64,000 bases of DNA. Source: Motilibacter deserti (GTDB lineage Bacteria; Actinomycetota; Actinomycetes; Motilibacterales; Motilibacteraceae). A program made the translations under genes and the position numbers. The stretch is from assembly GCF_011250635.1 (NCBI RefSeq), contig NZ_JAANNP010000001.1:838933-902932 (forward strand), read 5' to 3'. The notes under the pieces were generated by a model. The model was not told the origin of the DNA, made no database searches, and saw nothing but the letters and a program-made list of their open reading frames with translations. How positions within the stretch are numbered: the first letter of the stretch is position 1; every line of letters starts with the position of its first letter. This document shows positions 8,565 through 16,269 of this stretch, piece after piece.

Positions 8565-11500
8565 TCAGCCGAGAGCGCGCGCAACGGGCGAACCAGAGTT
8601 CGCCAGATGCGGCGTGCGGCCGTTTCCACGATCATGCGCGTCGCTCAAAGCGCTCTCCGAGGACACCGTGATGGCCTGCTCCGGGCTGAGGGCCTGCTGG
8701 CAGCGCCGGACCGTGTCGCCGCCCAGATCCCGCGCCCCCTCGACGTCACCCACCGCAGCTCGCGCCCGGATGAGCGCCGCCGCCACGAGCAGGGCGATCG
8801 GGTGATCGGGGCCCAGCCGCCGCGTACACCGTTGAAGTGCCTCCTCGCCCACGTCGTGCGCGGCCTCGAAGTCCCCCTCGCCATTGAGGGCATGGGCCAC
8901 CGCTCCCGCGGCGAGCAGGGTCCGCGGATGGTCCGGCCCGAGGACGCGGCGGCAGCGCGCGAGGGTGTCCTCCCCGAGTGCGCGCGCCGACGCCGTGTCG
9001 CGCAGTTCGACCCGCGCGAGCGTCAGGGCAGCCGCTGTCCAGAGCGTCGTCGCGTGGTCGGGGCCGAACACCCGACGGCAGCGGTGCAGCGTGTCCTCGC
9101 CGAGCACGCGCGACGCGCCGGCCTCGCCGACCTGGACCCGGGCCGTCGTGAGCGCCGCCGCGGCCCACAGGGTGGTCGCATGGTCCGCCCCCAGCACCCG
9201 GCGGCAGCGGCCGAGCGTGTCCTCCCCCAGGGCGCGCGCCTGCTCGGCGTCTCCCGTCGCGGCCAGCGCCCCGGTGAGGGCCGCCGCGGACAGCAGGGTG
9301 ACCGCCGCGTCCGCGCCGAGCACGCGGCTGCATCGGCGCCACGTGTCCTCCGCGAGGGCGCGCGCGGCGACGACGTCGCCGGAGAGCCCCAACGCCTGGA
9401 TGAGCGCCGCCGCCGTCCACAGGGTCGTGGGGTGGTCGGATCCGAGCACCCGCCGGGCTCGGTCCAACGTGTCCTCGCCGACGCCGCGCGCCTGCGCGAC
9501 CTCGCCCAGCTGGACCAGCACGCGCGTGAGGCTGCTCGCCGCCGTCAGGGTGTCGGGGTGGTCCGGGCCGAGAGCCGTCCGCCGGCGCTCGACCAGGGGC
9601 TCGCAGACCGCCCGGCTCGCCACGCTGTCGCCCCGGGCCTGCAGGTAGCGGTCGATGTCCAGCACGAGGCGCCGGCCGGCCGGTGAAGCCTCCGCGTCGG
9701 CGGCGGCCGCGAGCACGTGCGGCGCGAGCTCGGCGTACGCGTCCCACCGGGCCGGGTCCTCGGGAGTCCCCGGCAGTGCGGCGGCCAGCAGCGCTACGGC
9801 CTGCTCCGCGGCTGCCTGCCGTCGCCCGGGCTCGAGCCGCTCGCGGACCGCGGCCTGCACCAGCCGGTGGACCTGGAACCCGCTGCGGTGGCGCCGGGCG
9901 AGCGAGTAGCTGACCAGTGAGCCGACGGTGTCGCCCAGCGCGTCCTCGTCAGCCGCAGCCGTGCGCAGCGGCTCGTCGAGCGGGTCGGGCCGGCGGGCGA
10001 GCAGGGACAGCGGCACAGGCTCCGGCGCGAGGAACGCGGCCAGCTCCAGGAGCTGCACCGCGGCCGGGTCCTGGTCGCGCAGCCGCTCCACGGACAGCGC
10101 CCAGGCGGTGTCGACCCGCCCGGCGTACCCGGGCACCTCACCGCGGGCCAGCAGCGTGGCGCGGCGCGTGCGGTAGCGGCGCAGGTAGTCGCCCGGCGGG
10201 AGGTCGGTCTGCTCGAGATATGCGGCAGCCTGAGCGGCCGCCAGCGGCAGGTCCCCCAGCTCCGCGGCCAGGTCGTCCCCCTGCGACTGGCTCAGCGCGG
10301 GGATCCGCGCCCGCAGCAGGGCGATCGTCTCGGCCCGCGGCAGCACGTCCACCTCCAGCCGGCCGCCCAGCGCGCCCCAGCCCGGGAACCGGGACGTGAC
10401 GACCACGTGCCCACCGCCGCCGGGCAGCTCATCGACGATGTCGGACGGGCGGACGGCATTGTCGAAGACGAGCAGCCAGCGGTCCCGCCCGCGCAGCTCG
10501 ACGAGCAGCCGGTCGATGGTCTCCGCGTGGGTACGCCCGGGCGGCAGGCCGAGGCGGGCGGCCAGCGCCGTGAGCTGCTCGCCGATGAGGACCGGTCGCT
10601 CGGCGTCTATCCACCACACGACGTCGTAGTCCGCGGCGAACCGGTGTGCGTACTCGATCGCCAGCTGGGTCTTGCCGACGCCGCCCATCCCGTGCAGCGT
10701 CTGCACCGCTGCCGAGCAGTCCCCCGACGCCAGCCGCGAATGCAGCTGCTCGATCAGGCCGCCGCGACCGGTGAAGTGCGCGTTGCGCGACGGCAGCTTC
10801 TGCACCCGGGCCACCGGAGGATCGACACGCACCGGGGGCGTCCAGTCCAGGCGCGGGTCCTGGGCGAGGACGGCGGCCTCCAGGTCGCGCAGACGGCGGC
10901 CGGCATCGATGCCGAGCTCGTCGGCGAGCCCGGCGCGGACCCGTCGGTAGGCGCTCAAGGCGTCGGCCTGCCGGCCGCAGCGGTAGAGGCTGAGGATCAG
11001 CTGGCGGTGCAGCTCCTCGACCAGGGGATGCGCCCGCACCAGTGCCTCGAACTCGCCGACGAGCTGCGCGTGCCGCCCGAGCCCGAGATCGGCCTCCACC
11101 CGCGCCGTCAGGCAGGCCAGCCGCTGCTCCTGCAGCCACGGCCTCTCCGCCTGCGCGAAGGGCTCGTCGACGAACTCCGCGAGCGGCTCCCCCCGCCAGA
11201 GCTGCAGGGCCTCGGCCAGCCGGTCCGCGGCCGTCTCCGGGCCAGTTGTCGCCGCCTCGGCCCCCTCGCGGGCCAGCCGCTCGAACCGATGCAGGTCGAG
11301 TGCCTCCGGGCCCAGCTCCAGCACGTAGCCGGGCCCGTGCCGACGGAGCGTGCAACCGGGCCCGTCCGCCAGCACCTTCCGCAGCCGGGAGACGTAGACC
11401 TGCACGATGTTGACTGCGCTGGCCGGGGGCTCGGTCGCCCACAGCCCCTCGACCAGCTGCTCGACCGGAGCCACCCGGTTGGCCCGCAGGGCGAGCATCG

Positions 11501-11588
11501 CCAGCACGGCGCGCTGCTTCACGCCCCCGAGCGGGAGCGGGCGCCCCTGGTCCCACGCCTCGAGCGGCCCGAGCATCCGTATGTCCAC
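8565..11588 (-). CDS. AfsR-type transcriptional regulator: SARP DNA-binding/BTAD, NB-ARC ATPase, TPR repeats
   Basis: 1007 residues. N-terminal OmpR-like winged helix (residues 1-95; VNIVQVYVSRLRKVL is the recognition region), then the bacterial transcriptional activation domain (about 100-245). The NB-ARC-type NTPase follows, with P-loop LHGMGGVGKTQLAIEYAHRF near residue 300 and Walker B RWLLVFDNA. From about residue 665 seven TPR-like units of exactly 42 residues each carry a PDHPxTL-like motif (PDHPDTL, SDHPTTL, ADHATTL and so on). This is the domain order of AfsR, a global activator of secondary metabolism in Streptomyces. The final 40 residues are unlike the repeats. The gene faces away from a small gene at 11850 with a SARP-like repeat between them. 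Confidence 0.9.
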   Translation of the reverse strand: MDIRMLGPLEAWDQGRPLPLGGVKQRAVLAMLALRANRVAPVEQLVEGLWATEPPASAVNIVQVYVSRLRKVLADGPGCTLRRHGPGYVLELGPEALDLHRFERLAREGAEAATTGPETAADRLAEALQLWRGEPLAEFVDEPFAQAERPWLQEQRLACLTARVEADLGLGRHAQLVGEFEALVRAHPLVEELHRQLILSLYRCGRQADALSAYRRVRAGLADELGIDAGRRLRDLEAAVLAQDPRLDWTPPVRVDPPVARVQKLPSRNAHFTGRGGLIEQLHSRLASGDCSAAVQTLHGMGGVGKTQLAIEYAHRFAADYDVVWWIDAERPVLIGEQLTALAARLGLPPGRTHAETIDRLLVELRGRDRWLLVFDNAVRPSDIVDELPGGGGHVVVTSRFPGWGALGGRLEVDVLPRAETIALLRARIPALSQSQGDDLAAELGDLPLAAAQAAAYLEQTDLPPGDYLRRYRTRRATLLARGEVPGYAGRVDTAWALSVERLRDQDPAAVQLLELAAFLAPEPVPLSLLARRPDPLDEPLRTAAADEDALGDTVGSLVSYSLARRHRSGFQVHRLVQAAVRERLEPGRRQAAAEQAVALLAAALPGTPEDPARWDAYAELAPHVLAAAADAEASPAGRRLVLDIDRYLQARGDSVASRAVCEPLVERRRTALGPDHPDTLTAASSLTRVLVQLGEVAQARGVGEDTLDRARRVLGSDHPTTLWTAAALIQALGLSGDVVAARALAEDTWRRCSRVLGADAAVTLLSAAALTGALAATGDAEQARALGEDTLGRCRRVLGADHATTLWAAAALTTARVQVGEAGASRVLGEDTLHRCRRVFGPDHATTLWTAAALTLARVELRDTASARALGEDTLARCRRVLGPDHPRTLLAAGAVAHALNGEGDFEAAHDVGEEALQRCTRRLGPDHPIALLVAAALIRARAAVGDVEGARDLGGDTVRRCQQALSPEQAITVSSESALSDAHDRGNGRTPHLANSGSPVARALG

Positions 11589-11735
11589 GGGTGGGCCTCC
11601 GATCCCGGCCGGCCCAGGGCGAGGAATCGCCCTGTGAACGGCCGCTCGTCCGACGGTCCCCCCGCTGACAGAGGAAGGAGCTCGGGCGAGGCGCAGGAGA
11701 TACCCGAACGCCGCTTCGGGACTGTGACGGCGGCG

Positions 11736-11764
11736 TTCAGCCGCCGTTCAGCCCCGCTACAGCC
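11736..11764 (+). promoter_or_regulatory. candidate SARP/AfsR operator: three heptamers with exact 11-bp period
   Basis: TTCAGCC at 11736-11742, TTCAGCC at 11747-11753 and TACAGCC at 11758-11764 recur every 11 bases. Direct heptamers at 11-bp spacing are the known binding architecture of SARP proteins and of AfsR/PhoP boxes (GTTCACC-like). The block lies 148 bases upstream of the SARP gene start and 86 bases upstream of the divergent small gene, so it could serve either. No clear -10 box was identified. Confidence 0.6.
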
Positions 11765-11849
11765 ACGTCCCCCAACGTCATGGCGGTAGGCACCCCGCCT
11801 GCAGCACCGGCCCGGAGAGCCCGGCGCCGGAGACGAGAAGGAGATCGAC

Positions 11850-12230
11850 ATGCCCAACGTCAAGGTCAAGTTCGACCGCATCCAGGTCGACCGCAAGGGT
11901 GAGCCGCTCCAGAAGGGCAAGCTCTACTGGAAGCTCAGCGTCAACGGCGCCGTCGTCGAGGAGCGGAACAAGGCCAACCCCCAGCTCGTGCAGAACGGCA
12001 GCAACGTCGACCTGGCCAGCTCCCGGTCGGTCGAGCTCAAGCCCGACGAGGACCTCCGGGTCAGCGGCTTCATCGCCGAGTCCGACAGCCTGACCTCGGG
12101 CAAGGACGAGATGCTCGTCATCGACCGCACCTTCGACCGCTCCGAGAACTGGGGCTCGGGCCACCAGCGCGTCAACCGGGTGGACCGGGGCCTGGACTGC
12201 ACGCTGCACTACGACGTCACCGTCGAGTAG
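11850..12230 (+). CDS. conserved hypothetical protein, candidate SARP target
   Basis: 126 residues with a strong ribosome site (GAGAAGGAGATCGAC before ATG). The sequence alternates charged and hydrophobic residues (NVKVKFDRIQVDRKGE, GKLYWKLSVNGAVVEE, RSVELKPDEDLRVSGFIAES) and looks like an all-beta, calcium/C2-like or jelly-roll sandwich. There is no signal peptide or membrane segment, so it is probably cytoplasmic. I do not recognise the family with confidence. It is divergent from the AfsR-like gene, with the 11-bp direct repeats in its upstream region, a position comparable to that of AfsR-controlled afsS, although the protein is not AfsS. Confidence 0.8.
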   Translation: MPNVKVKFDRIQVDRKGEPLQKGKLYWKLSVNGAVVEERNKANPQLVQNGSNVDLASSRSVELKPDEDLRVSGFIAESDSLTSGKDEMLVIDRTFDRSENWGSGHQRVNRVDRGLDCTLHYDVTVE

Positions 12231-12262
12231 CACGGCTCGATGCCCTGTCGAGGGTGGTGGGG

Positions 12263-12297
12263 CGGGTGGCGGAGCTGGCATACGGCACCGCCACCCG
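12263..12297 (+). terminator. hairpin terminator after the 126-residue gene
   Basis: CGGGTGGCGG at 12263-12272 pairs perfectly with CCGCCACCCG at 12288-12297 (10-bp stem, 15-base loop), 33 bases after the stop. Confidence 0.55.
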
Positions 12298-12396
12298 GTC
12301 CTCGCGCCCACAGCAACGCAGAGGCTCGCCGCGCCGCACCGGCCGTGCGTCGATACACGCCACCGCCCCGCTGGCGCCGCATCGCCAGCGGCCGCG

Positions 12397-12633
12397 CTAG
12401 GTCGAGCACCGACAGGACGCCCCCATTCCCGCCGACACATCGGTGGGCATCGTCCACCACGGAGCCGACAGGGCGTACAGCACACACCGTGCAGCCGGCT
12501 CAGCGCAGGCCGACCGCAGGGCCTGCAGGGCGGCGAGGTGGCGGCCACGCGCCTCGACGGCCTCGGCGTCGTCCCGCGGCTGCTCCCGGGGGCGGTCGGC
12601 GGCGCCCGGCCCGCGGTCGCGACGCCGGAACAT
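12397..12633 (-). CDS. possible small gene downstream of the YezG-like gene, doubtful
   Basis: A 78-codon reading frame begins at ATG 12633 with a purine-rich GAGGGGGTGACGAG directly upstream. Its first 45 residues are charged and helix-like (EQPRDDAEAVEARGRHLAALQALRSA), but the C-terminal third is low in coding character. It lies 61 bases after the yezG-like stop. It may be a decayed gene of the toxin island. Apart from it, 12298-12694 shows nothing recognisable. Confidence 0.25.
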   Translation of the reverse strand: MFRRRDRGPGAADRPREQPRDDAEAVEARGRHLAALQALRSACAEPAARCVLYALSAPWWTMPTDVSAGMGASCRCST

Positions 12634-12694
12634 CTCGTCACCCCCTCGCTCCTGGCAGCTTCAGGAGCCGAGCCCCCCGGATGTATGGGCGAGC

Positions 12695-13147
12695 TCAAGC
12701 CGGCGCGCAGCCGCTCGCGTTGCCAGACTGCCGCACCTTCTCCTTCAACCACCCGGGGAGCGACTCCTCGTCGCGCGGGAACATCTCCAGGTCCTCGACG
12801 TACGTCTCCGGCACGACGTCGAACCGCCACTGAGGCTCGTGGTCGTAGTCCAGGTCGATAGACAGTCGCCCGTCCGGCGTGACTCCGACGCGTGCGGTGT
12901 ACCAGGCGCCCTTCCCCTGCTGGTACAGCTGCTCTCGAAGAGCCCTCAACGCCTTGCCGAAGTCCCAGGAGACGTTGTCGAGGTCCACCTCCCTGCCGTC
13001 CTGCATCCGCGCAACGGCCCGCCACTCCGCTGTCTTGCCCGCGCGGGCATAGGTTCCTTCCAGCTCGCCCCATCCGGCCGGCGCCGCATCCACGAGTGCG
13101 CGCGCGATGCGGGCGTACAGCTCACCGACGGGATCAGATGCGTTCAT
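12695..13147 (-). CDS. YezG-family (DUF600) immunity/antitoxin protein
   Basis: 150 residues. The pattern MNASDPVGELYARIARALVD, WDFGKALRALREQLYQQGKG, AWYTARVGVTPDGRLSIDLD and DYDHEPQWRF matches the YezG/DUF600 immunity family, cytoplasmic proteins that neutralise nuclease toxins of the YeeF/LXG type in Bacillus. No matching toxin gene is next to it, so it is an orphan immunity gene at the left end of the toxin island, as is usual for islands that accumulate immunity genes. The Shine-Dalgarno is weak. Confidence 0.8.
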   Translation of the reverse strand: MNASDPVGELYARIARALVDAAPAGWGELEGTYARAGKTAEWRAVARMQDGREVDLDNVSWDFGKALRALREQLYQQGKGAWYTARVGVTPDGRLSIDLDYDHEPQWRFDVVPETYVEDLEMFPRDEESLPGWLKEKVRQSGNASGCAPA

Positions 13148-13411
13148 CGCTCACATTCCCTTCGCATCGACGGCTCCCCCTTGGAGGACCCGGCCTGCAG
13201 GGTTCATCAGGACCGCAACGGGTCGAGCAGAAGCGCCACAACGCCGCCCTTATCGCCTCGCGCGCCGCGGGGCCGGACGTCTTGTTCGCCATGGTCCGCA
13301 CGCGCACCACCTACCAACCACGGGCGCCCACGCCCGCCCCGGAGAAATCCCTCGCGGCTTGACGCCACAGGACCACCCGAATCGGGGAGGGTACGTGCGC
13401 TCGGGACGCCG

Positions 13412-13654
13412 TCAGGCGGCATAGTTCGTGCGGTCAGGGAAGGCTGAACCGGAGTTCAAGATATTCGAGAGGCGCTTGCGCGCATTGGAGAAGTCGACGC
13501 CCGGCGGGTCGCTGTCCGGCGACTCCAGCTGCGTCACCTCGCCCGACTCCTTGTCCAGCTCGAGCAGGCCGAGGTTGTCCTCCGTGGGACCGAACCTGTA
13601 TCGCACCCGCGCCTCGTCCTCCTCCACCTTGCAGAGCATCGTGAACGGCGCCAT
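13412..13654 (-). CDS. 80-residue putative immunity protein, copy A
   Basis: 80 residues from ATG 13654, preceded by AAAGGAACCGTTGAG. The sequence is acidic and beta-rich (VEEDEARVRYRFGPTEDNLG, LLELDKESGEVTQL). It differs from copy B at only six positions (3, 8, 44, 63, 64, 77). Copy B sits one base after an intact toxin gene, which is the ground for the immunity call; here the gene follows only the last codons of that toxin. I recall similar short proteins beside WXG100-linked toxins in Streptomyces but no named family. Cytoplasmic. Confidence 0.75.
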   Translation of the reverse strand: MAPFTMLCKVEEDEARVRYRFGPTEDNLGLLELDKESGEVTQLESPDSDPPGVDFSNARKRLSNILNSGSAFPDRTNYAA

Positions 13655-13655
13655 C

Positions 13656-13721
13656 TCAACGGTTCCTTTCGTGAACGTCAGCTCCGGGATGCCACTTCGG
13701 TGCTGCCGAAGTGCACCCCTG
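13656..13721 (-). pseudogene. C-terminal remnant of the WXG100-linked toxin gene
   Basis: Directly upstream of immunity copy A, one frame encodes KWHPGADVHERNR followed by TGA, the same last 12-13 codons as the intact toxin that ends at 17151 (EWHPGADVHERNR). Nucleotide similarity continues to about 13721 with small indels and then ends at the stop of the neighbouring pseudogene. No start codon; not a working gene. Confidence 0.8.
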
Positions 13722-13722
13722 A

Positions 13723-14583
13723 TCAGTCTCGCGCCAGCTCCTGTGTCGTACCGCCGACGTCCGTCAGCTCCGCCCGGGGCGCGGTCACCTCGAACACACC
13801 CGGCTCGACCTCCTCGCCGGCCAGCGCCGCGATGAGCCCCGGGTCGTCCTCGAGCAGCAGGAGCCGTGCCTGCCCCGCACTGTGCAGCACGATCCGGGCC
13901 CTCGCCCCGTGCCATCGGCATGCCAGCACCAGCTCGAAGACCTCGTCCACGTCAGCCAGGGGCGCCACCGCACGCCAGACCTGCGGGCGGACCGGCTCGA
14001 AGCCAGGCAGCGGCGCCGCCTCACCCACGGACACCAGCTCCAGCGTCGAGGAGCCCGGCACCAGCGCCGCCGGCAGGTCCAACCCCCGCCACGTGGCCCT
14101 CGGCCCCACCAGGTGCAACGGCGGGAAGTAGCCCGCCGCCCCGCGCCACCCAACCGCCAGACCGTGAAACACCGCGAGCAGCTGGTCGGACCCGTCCGCA
14201 CCCAGCCGACGCAGCTCCGTCCCGATCGGCACCCGCGTCCGCTCGAGCATCCACACCGGCACGGCCGAAGGCCCGTACAGGAAACCGCTCTCGTACGTCG
14301 GCCACGGCCGCACCCCCGCGTCACCGGACGCTCCAGCCGCATCAACGGGTCGACCTCGAACCGCACCACGAACACCTCGTCCGGCACGCCGCCGAACGGC
14401 CCCGTCGGCCCACCCGGGCGTACGCCGTCACGAGCTCGTGCGGCCCCATCCCGGCCACGTCGACCGCGCGCACCACCGGGCCACCAACCGAGAGTAGCCC
14501 TGCTCCAGCACGCCCCGGCCAAGCCACGGCACCAACAGCTTCTGCAGCAGCTCTGGCGACAGCCGCGCCCCGCCCGACGTCAC
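13723..14583 (-). pseudogene. frameshifted gene of about 287 codons, unknown function
   Basis: The start GTG 14583 overlaps the stop of the 144-residue gene (GTGA). Translation runs TSGGARLSPELLQKLLVPWL ... then needs three frame changes: near 14490 (to SVGGPVVRAVDVAGMGPHEL), near 14415 (to FGGVPDEVFVVRFEVDPLMR) and near 14330 (to ASGDAGVRPWPTYESGF). After that an open 190-codon frame runs to 13723 (YGPSAVPVWMLERTRVPIGT ... LADVDEVFELVLACRWHGAR). Together the pieces make a coherent protein, so the gene is probably decayed (or the read has several errors). Family not recognised. Confidence 0.65.
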
Positions 14584-15014
14584 CCGTCCCTCCGCACCGG
14601 CAAGTCCTTCTCCTCCACCCGGACGTGGGTCAGCTCCGCCAGGGGGGTGCTGCCCCGCCATCCGTCGTGCTGGCTTCCCTTCGCGCCGTTGGCGGCAGCC
14701 CATGCAGGCCCCGCGTTCGTGTAGTACCAGACGTGCTCGGCGTCGGCGAGCCCCTCGAGATAGACCTCGGCACCCCGCCAAGTCGCGGAGACTTCCCTCG
14801 CCAGCAATCGCTCGAGTGCCGACTCCTTGATCTTGACCCGGTCGTCGCGAGCCCCTGCGGTCTGGCCGAGGAGATCCTCGTCGGCGAACGCACCGCGACC
14901 TACCCCGCTCAGATCGAGGAGGACGTAGCCACGGCCGGAGGCACGCACCGCGTACTCCGCGCCGTGGTAGACGGCGTAGGTGCCGGACGCCGTCACCGCA
15001 GGACCGCCGTTCAC
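14580..15014 (-). CDS. 144-residue protein of the toxin island, unknown function
   Basis: I chose GTG 15014 because it overlaps the TGA that ends the in-frame toxin N-terminal remnant (GTGA); GTG 15029 is the alternative. Sequence features: GTYAVYHGAEYAVRASGRGY, VLLDLSGVGRGAFADEDLLG and a Trp/Tyr-rich AEHVWYYTNAGPAWAA. No signal peptide or membrane helix. It overlaps the next (decayed) gene at 14580-14583. It sits between the N-terminal and C-terminal remnants of a toxin gene and may be an immunity protein, but no family was recognised. Confidence 0.65.
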   Translation of the reverse strand: MNGGPAVTASGTYAVYHGAEYAVRASGRGYVLLDLSGVGRGAFADEDLLGQTAGARDDRVKIKESALERLLAREVSATWRGAEVYLEGLADAEHVWYYTNAGPAWAAANGAKGSQHDGWRGSTPLAELTHVRVEEKDLPVRRDG

Positions 15015-15035
15015 CCGGCCCTGACCCACCTCTCA

Positions 15036-15167
15036 TCGAGCTTGTCCCGAGACGTGTCCGCCGCCCGCCCGGTCCACCCGTCCGTCGTGACCTTGGCCAG
15101 CGCCTCCCCGACCTGCCGGAACGACGCCCCCTTCTGCCGCGCCACGCCGGCCTTGGGATCACCCGAG
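15036..15167 (-). pseudogene. N-terminal remnant of the WXG100-linked toxin gene
   Basis: This stretch matches 18497-18640 of the intact toxin gene. The conceptual translation is GDPKAGVARQKGASFRQVGE then ALAKVTTDGWTGRAADTSRD, corresponding to about residues 8-52 of the toxin with a 15-base in-frame deletion near the front. The frame is open from the TGA of the SseB-like gene, has no start codon, and ends in a TGA that overlaps the start of the 144-residue gene. Confidence 0.85.
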
Positions 15168-15187
15168 GGGCATACGGCGCCAGCCTC

Positions 15188-15880
15188 TCAACGCACCCGT
15201 GCCGCCGGGACCTGATCCGCCAACTGTCGGAGGACGCCTTCATCGAGGGTGATGAGGTCGACGGTAGGCAGGCCAGGAGTAGCGCCCAGATACTCCGCAA
15301 TGCGCTGCGCCGACGAAGAGGTCACGCTTGCACCACCCAGCGCGACGGTGAGTAGCGGCCGACCGTGTGCCGCCCGCTCGAAGACCCACAGCTCGGCTCC
15401 GGGTGGCAACGGGCACGCCAATAGCGCGTCGAGAAGACGAGGGGGAACGTCATCTGCGGCGCGTGCCCGCAACGGCTCCGACGTTCTGGTCACACCGTCC
15501 GGTCCGGTTGCCAGCCCGTCGAGCGCGAGCGACAACTCCTGCAACCCGACCTCCACGGGGTTCGGCCCGGCCGGGTCGAAGAGCACGCCGACGACGCCCT
15601 GTGCCGCCGCCAAGTCGACCAGGTCCTTGCCTGGCACCGAGCCCGCCCGATCGGCGGCTCCCCACGCTTGCAGCGCGTCCGGGCCGGAGAACGCCGGCAG
15701 CAGTCGGCGACCGCCCGCATCGGTGGCGACCAGCGGAGCTATGAGCCCTTGCTTTGCGGTCGTGGGCACGAGCACCTGGCCGCGGTGCAGCGCCGCAGCA
15801 ACCCCTCCTGCGTCGACCACTGCCAGCGCAGCACGAAGCGGCTCGTTCACCTGCACCCTCACCGTTTCCCTGCCGCTCAT
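15188..15880 (-). CDS. SseB-family protein linked to toxin immunity
   Basis: 230 residues from ATG 15880, overlapping the stop of the preceding immunity gene (ATGA). It opens MSGRETVRVQVNEPLRAALA and continues with the SseB N-terminal pattern (GQVLVPTTAKQG, LLPAFSGPDALQAWG, LVDLAAAQGVVGVLFDPAGP), then a C-terminal domain with LLACPLPPGAELWVFERA. SseB-domain proteins are frequent as immunity-like partners in actinobacterial polymorphic toxin loci, often beside the true immunity gene; the mechanism is not established. Cytoplasmic. Confidence 0.75.
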   Translation of the reverse strand: MSGRETVRVQVNEPLRAALAVVDAGGVAAALHRGQVLVPTTAKQGLIAPLVATDAGGRRLLPAFSGPDALQAWGAADRAGSVPGKDLVDLAAAQGVVGVLFDPAGPNPVEVGLQELSLALDGLATGPDGVTRTSEPLRARAADDVPPRLLDALLACPLPPGAELWVFERAAHGRPLLTVALGGASVTSSSAQRIAEYLGATPGLPTVDLITLDEGVLRQLADQVPAARVR

Positions 15881-16269
15881 GCCCCAGCCTTTCGCTGGCG
15901 GAATCTTCCCGTCGCCACGTCCTGCGCGTCCGCTGCCGTCCTCGTCACACTGCACCACGCTGTGGGCCGGGAGGTCGGCGGGTGAGCACGACCGTTCGCC
16001 CACACTGACGACGGATCGCTCACCTCCCACAACAGGACATGCACAGCCTCACCCAGCTTCGGCTCGTGCCACGGCCCACCGTCACGTCGCGTCACGAGCA
16101 GCACCATCGGGCCGTCAGGCTCGGTGTCGGGCACGTCGAGCCGAACGTAATCCGACGAAAGCTCCGGGCCCGGCACGGGCTCGTGCACCTGGACCCGGCG
16201 GGGAATGTTCCAGAAGTATTGATCCCCGCTCGTGAGCCAGGCCTCCCGATGGGTGTTGGCCGCGGTCAC
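15877..16269 (-). CDS. 130-residue putative immunity protein to the orphan toxin domain
   Basis: The start GTG 16269 overlaps the stop of the toxin C-terminus gene (GTGA at 16266-16269), and its own stop overlaps the SseB-like start. The sequence begins TAANTHREAWLTSGDQYFWN and includes YVRLDVPDTEPDGPMVLLVT; the last 35 residues are basic and low in structure. Tight coupling directly after a toxin domain is the main reason for the immunity call. No family recognised. Confidence 0.65.
   Translation of the reverse strand: MTAANTHREAWLTSGDQYFWNIPRRVQVHEPVPGPELSSDYVRLDVPDTEPDGPMVLLVTRRDGGPWHEPKLGEAVHVLLWEVSDPSSVWANGRAHPPTSRPTAWCSVTRTAADAQDVATGRFRQRKAGA

Larger units (their letters stand above)
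13200..13721. repeat. segmental duplication, copy A (immunity gene with flanks)
   Basis: This block and 16736-17219 are two diverged copies. Shared parts are: the last 20 or so codons of a toxin gene, the whole 80-residue immunity gene, and a downstream stretch (13202-13290 against 16738-16826, starting TCATCAGGACNGCAACGGGT). The middle of the downstream spacer has diverged. Its 13200-13411 portion has no other recognisable gene. Confidence 0.85.

Noticed and set aside
13207-13422. Small minus-strand frame ending KGGVVALLLDPLRS, with an equivalent at copy B
   Set aside because: The last 15 codons are similar in both copies, with two silent changes and one replacement, but the upstream parts differ and no start is shared; probably only part of the duplicated segment.
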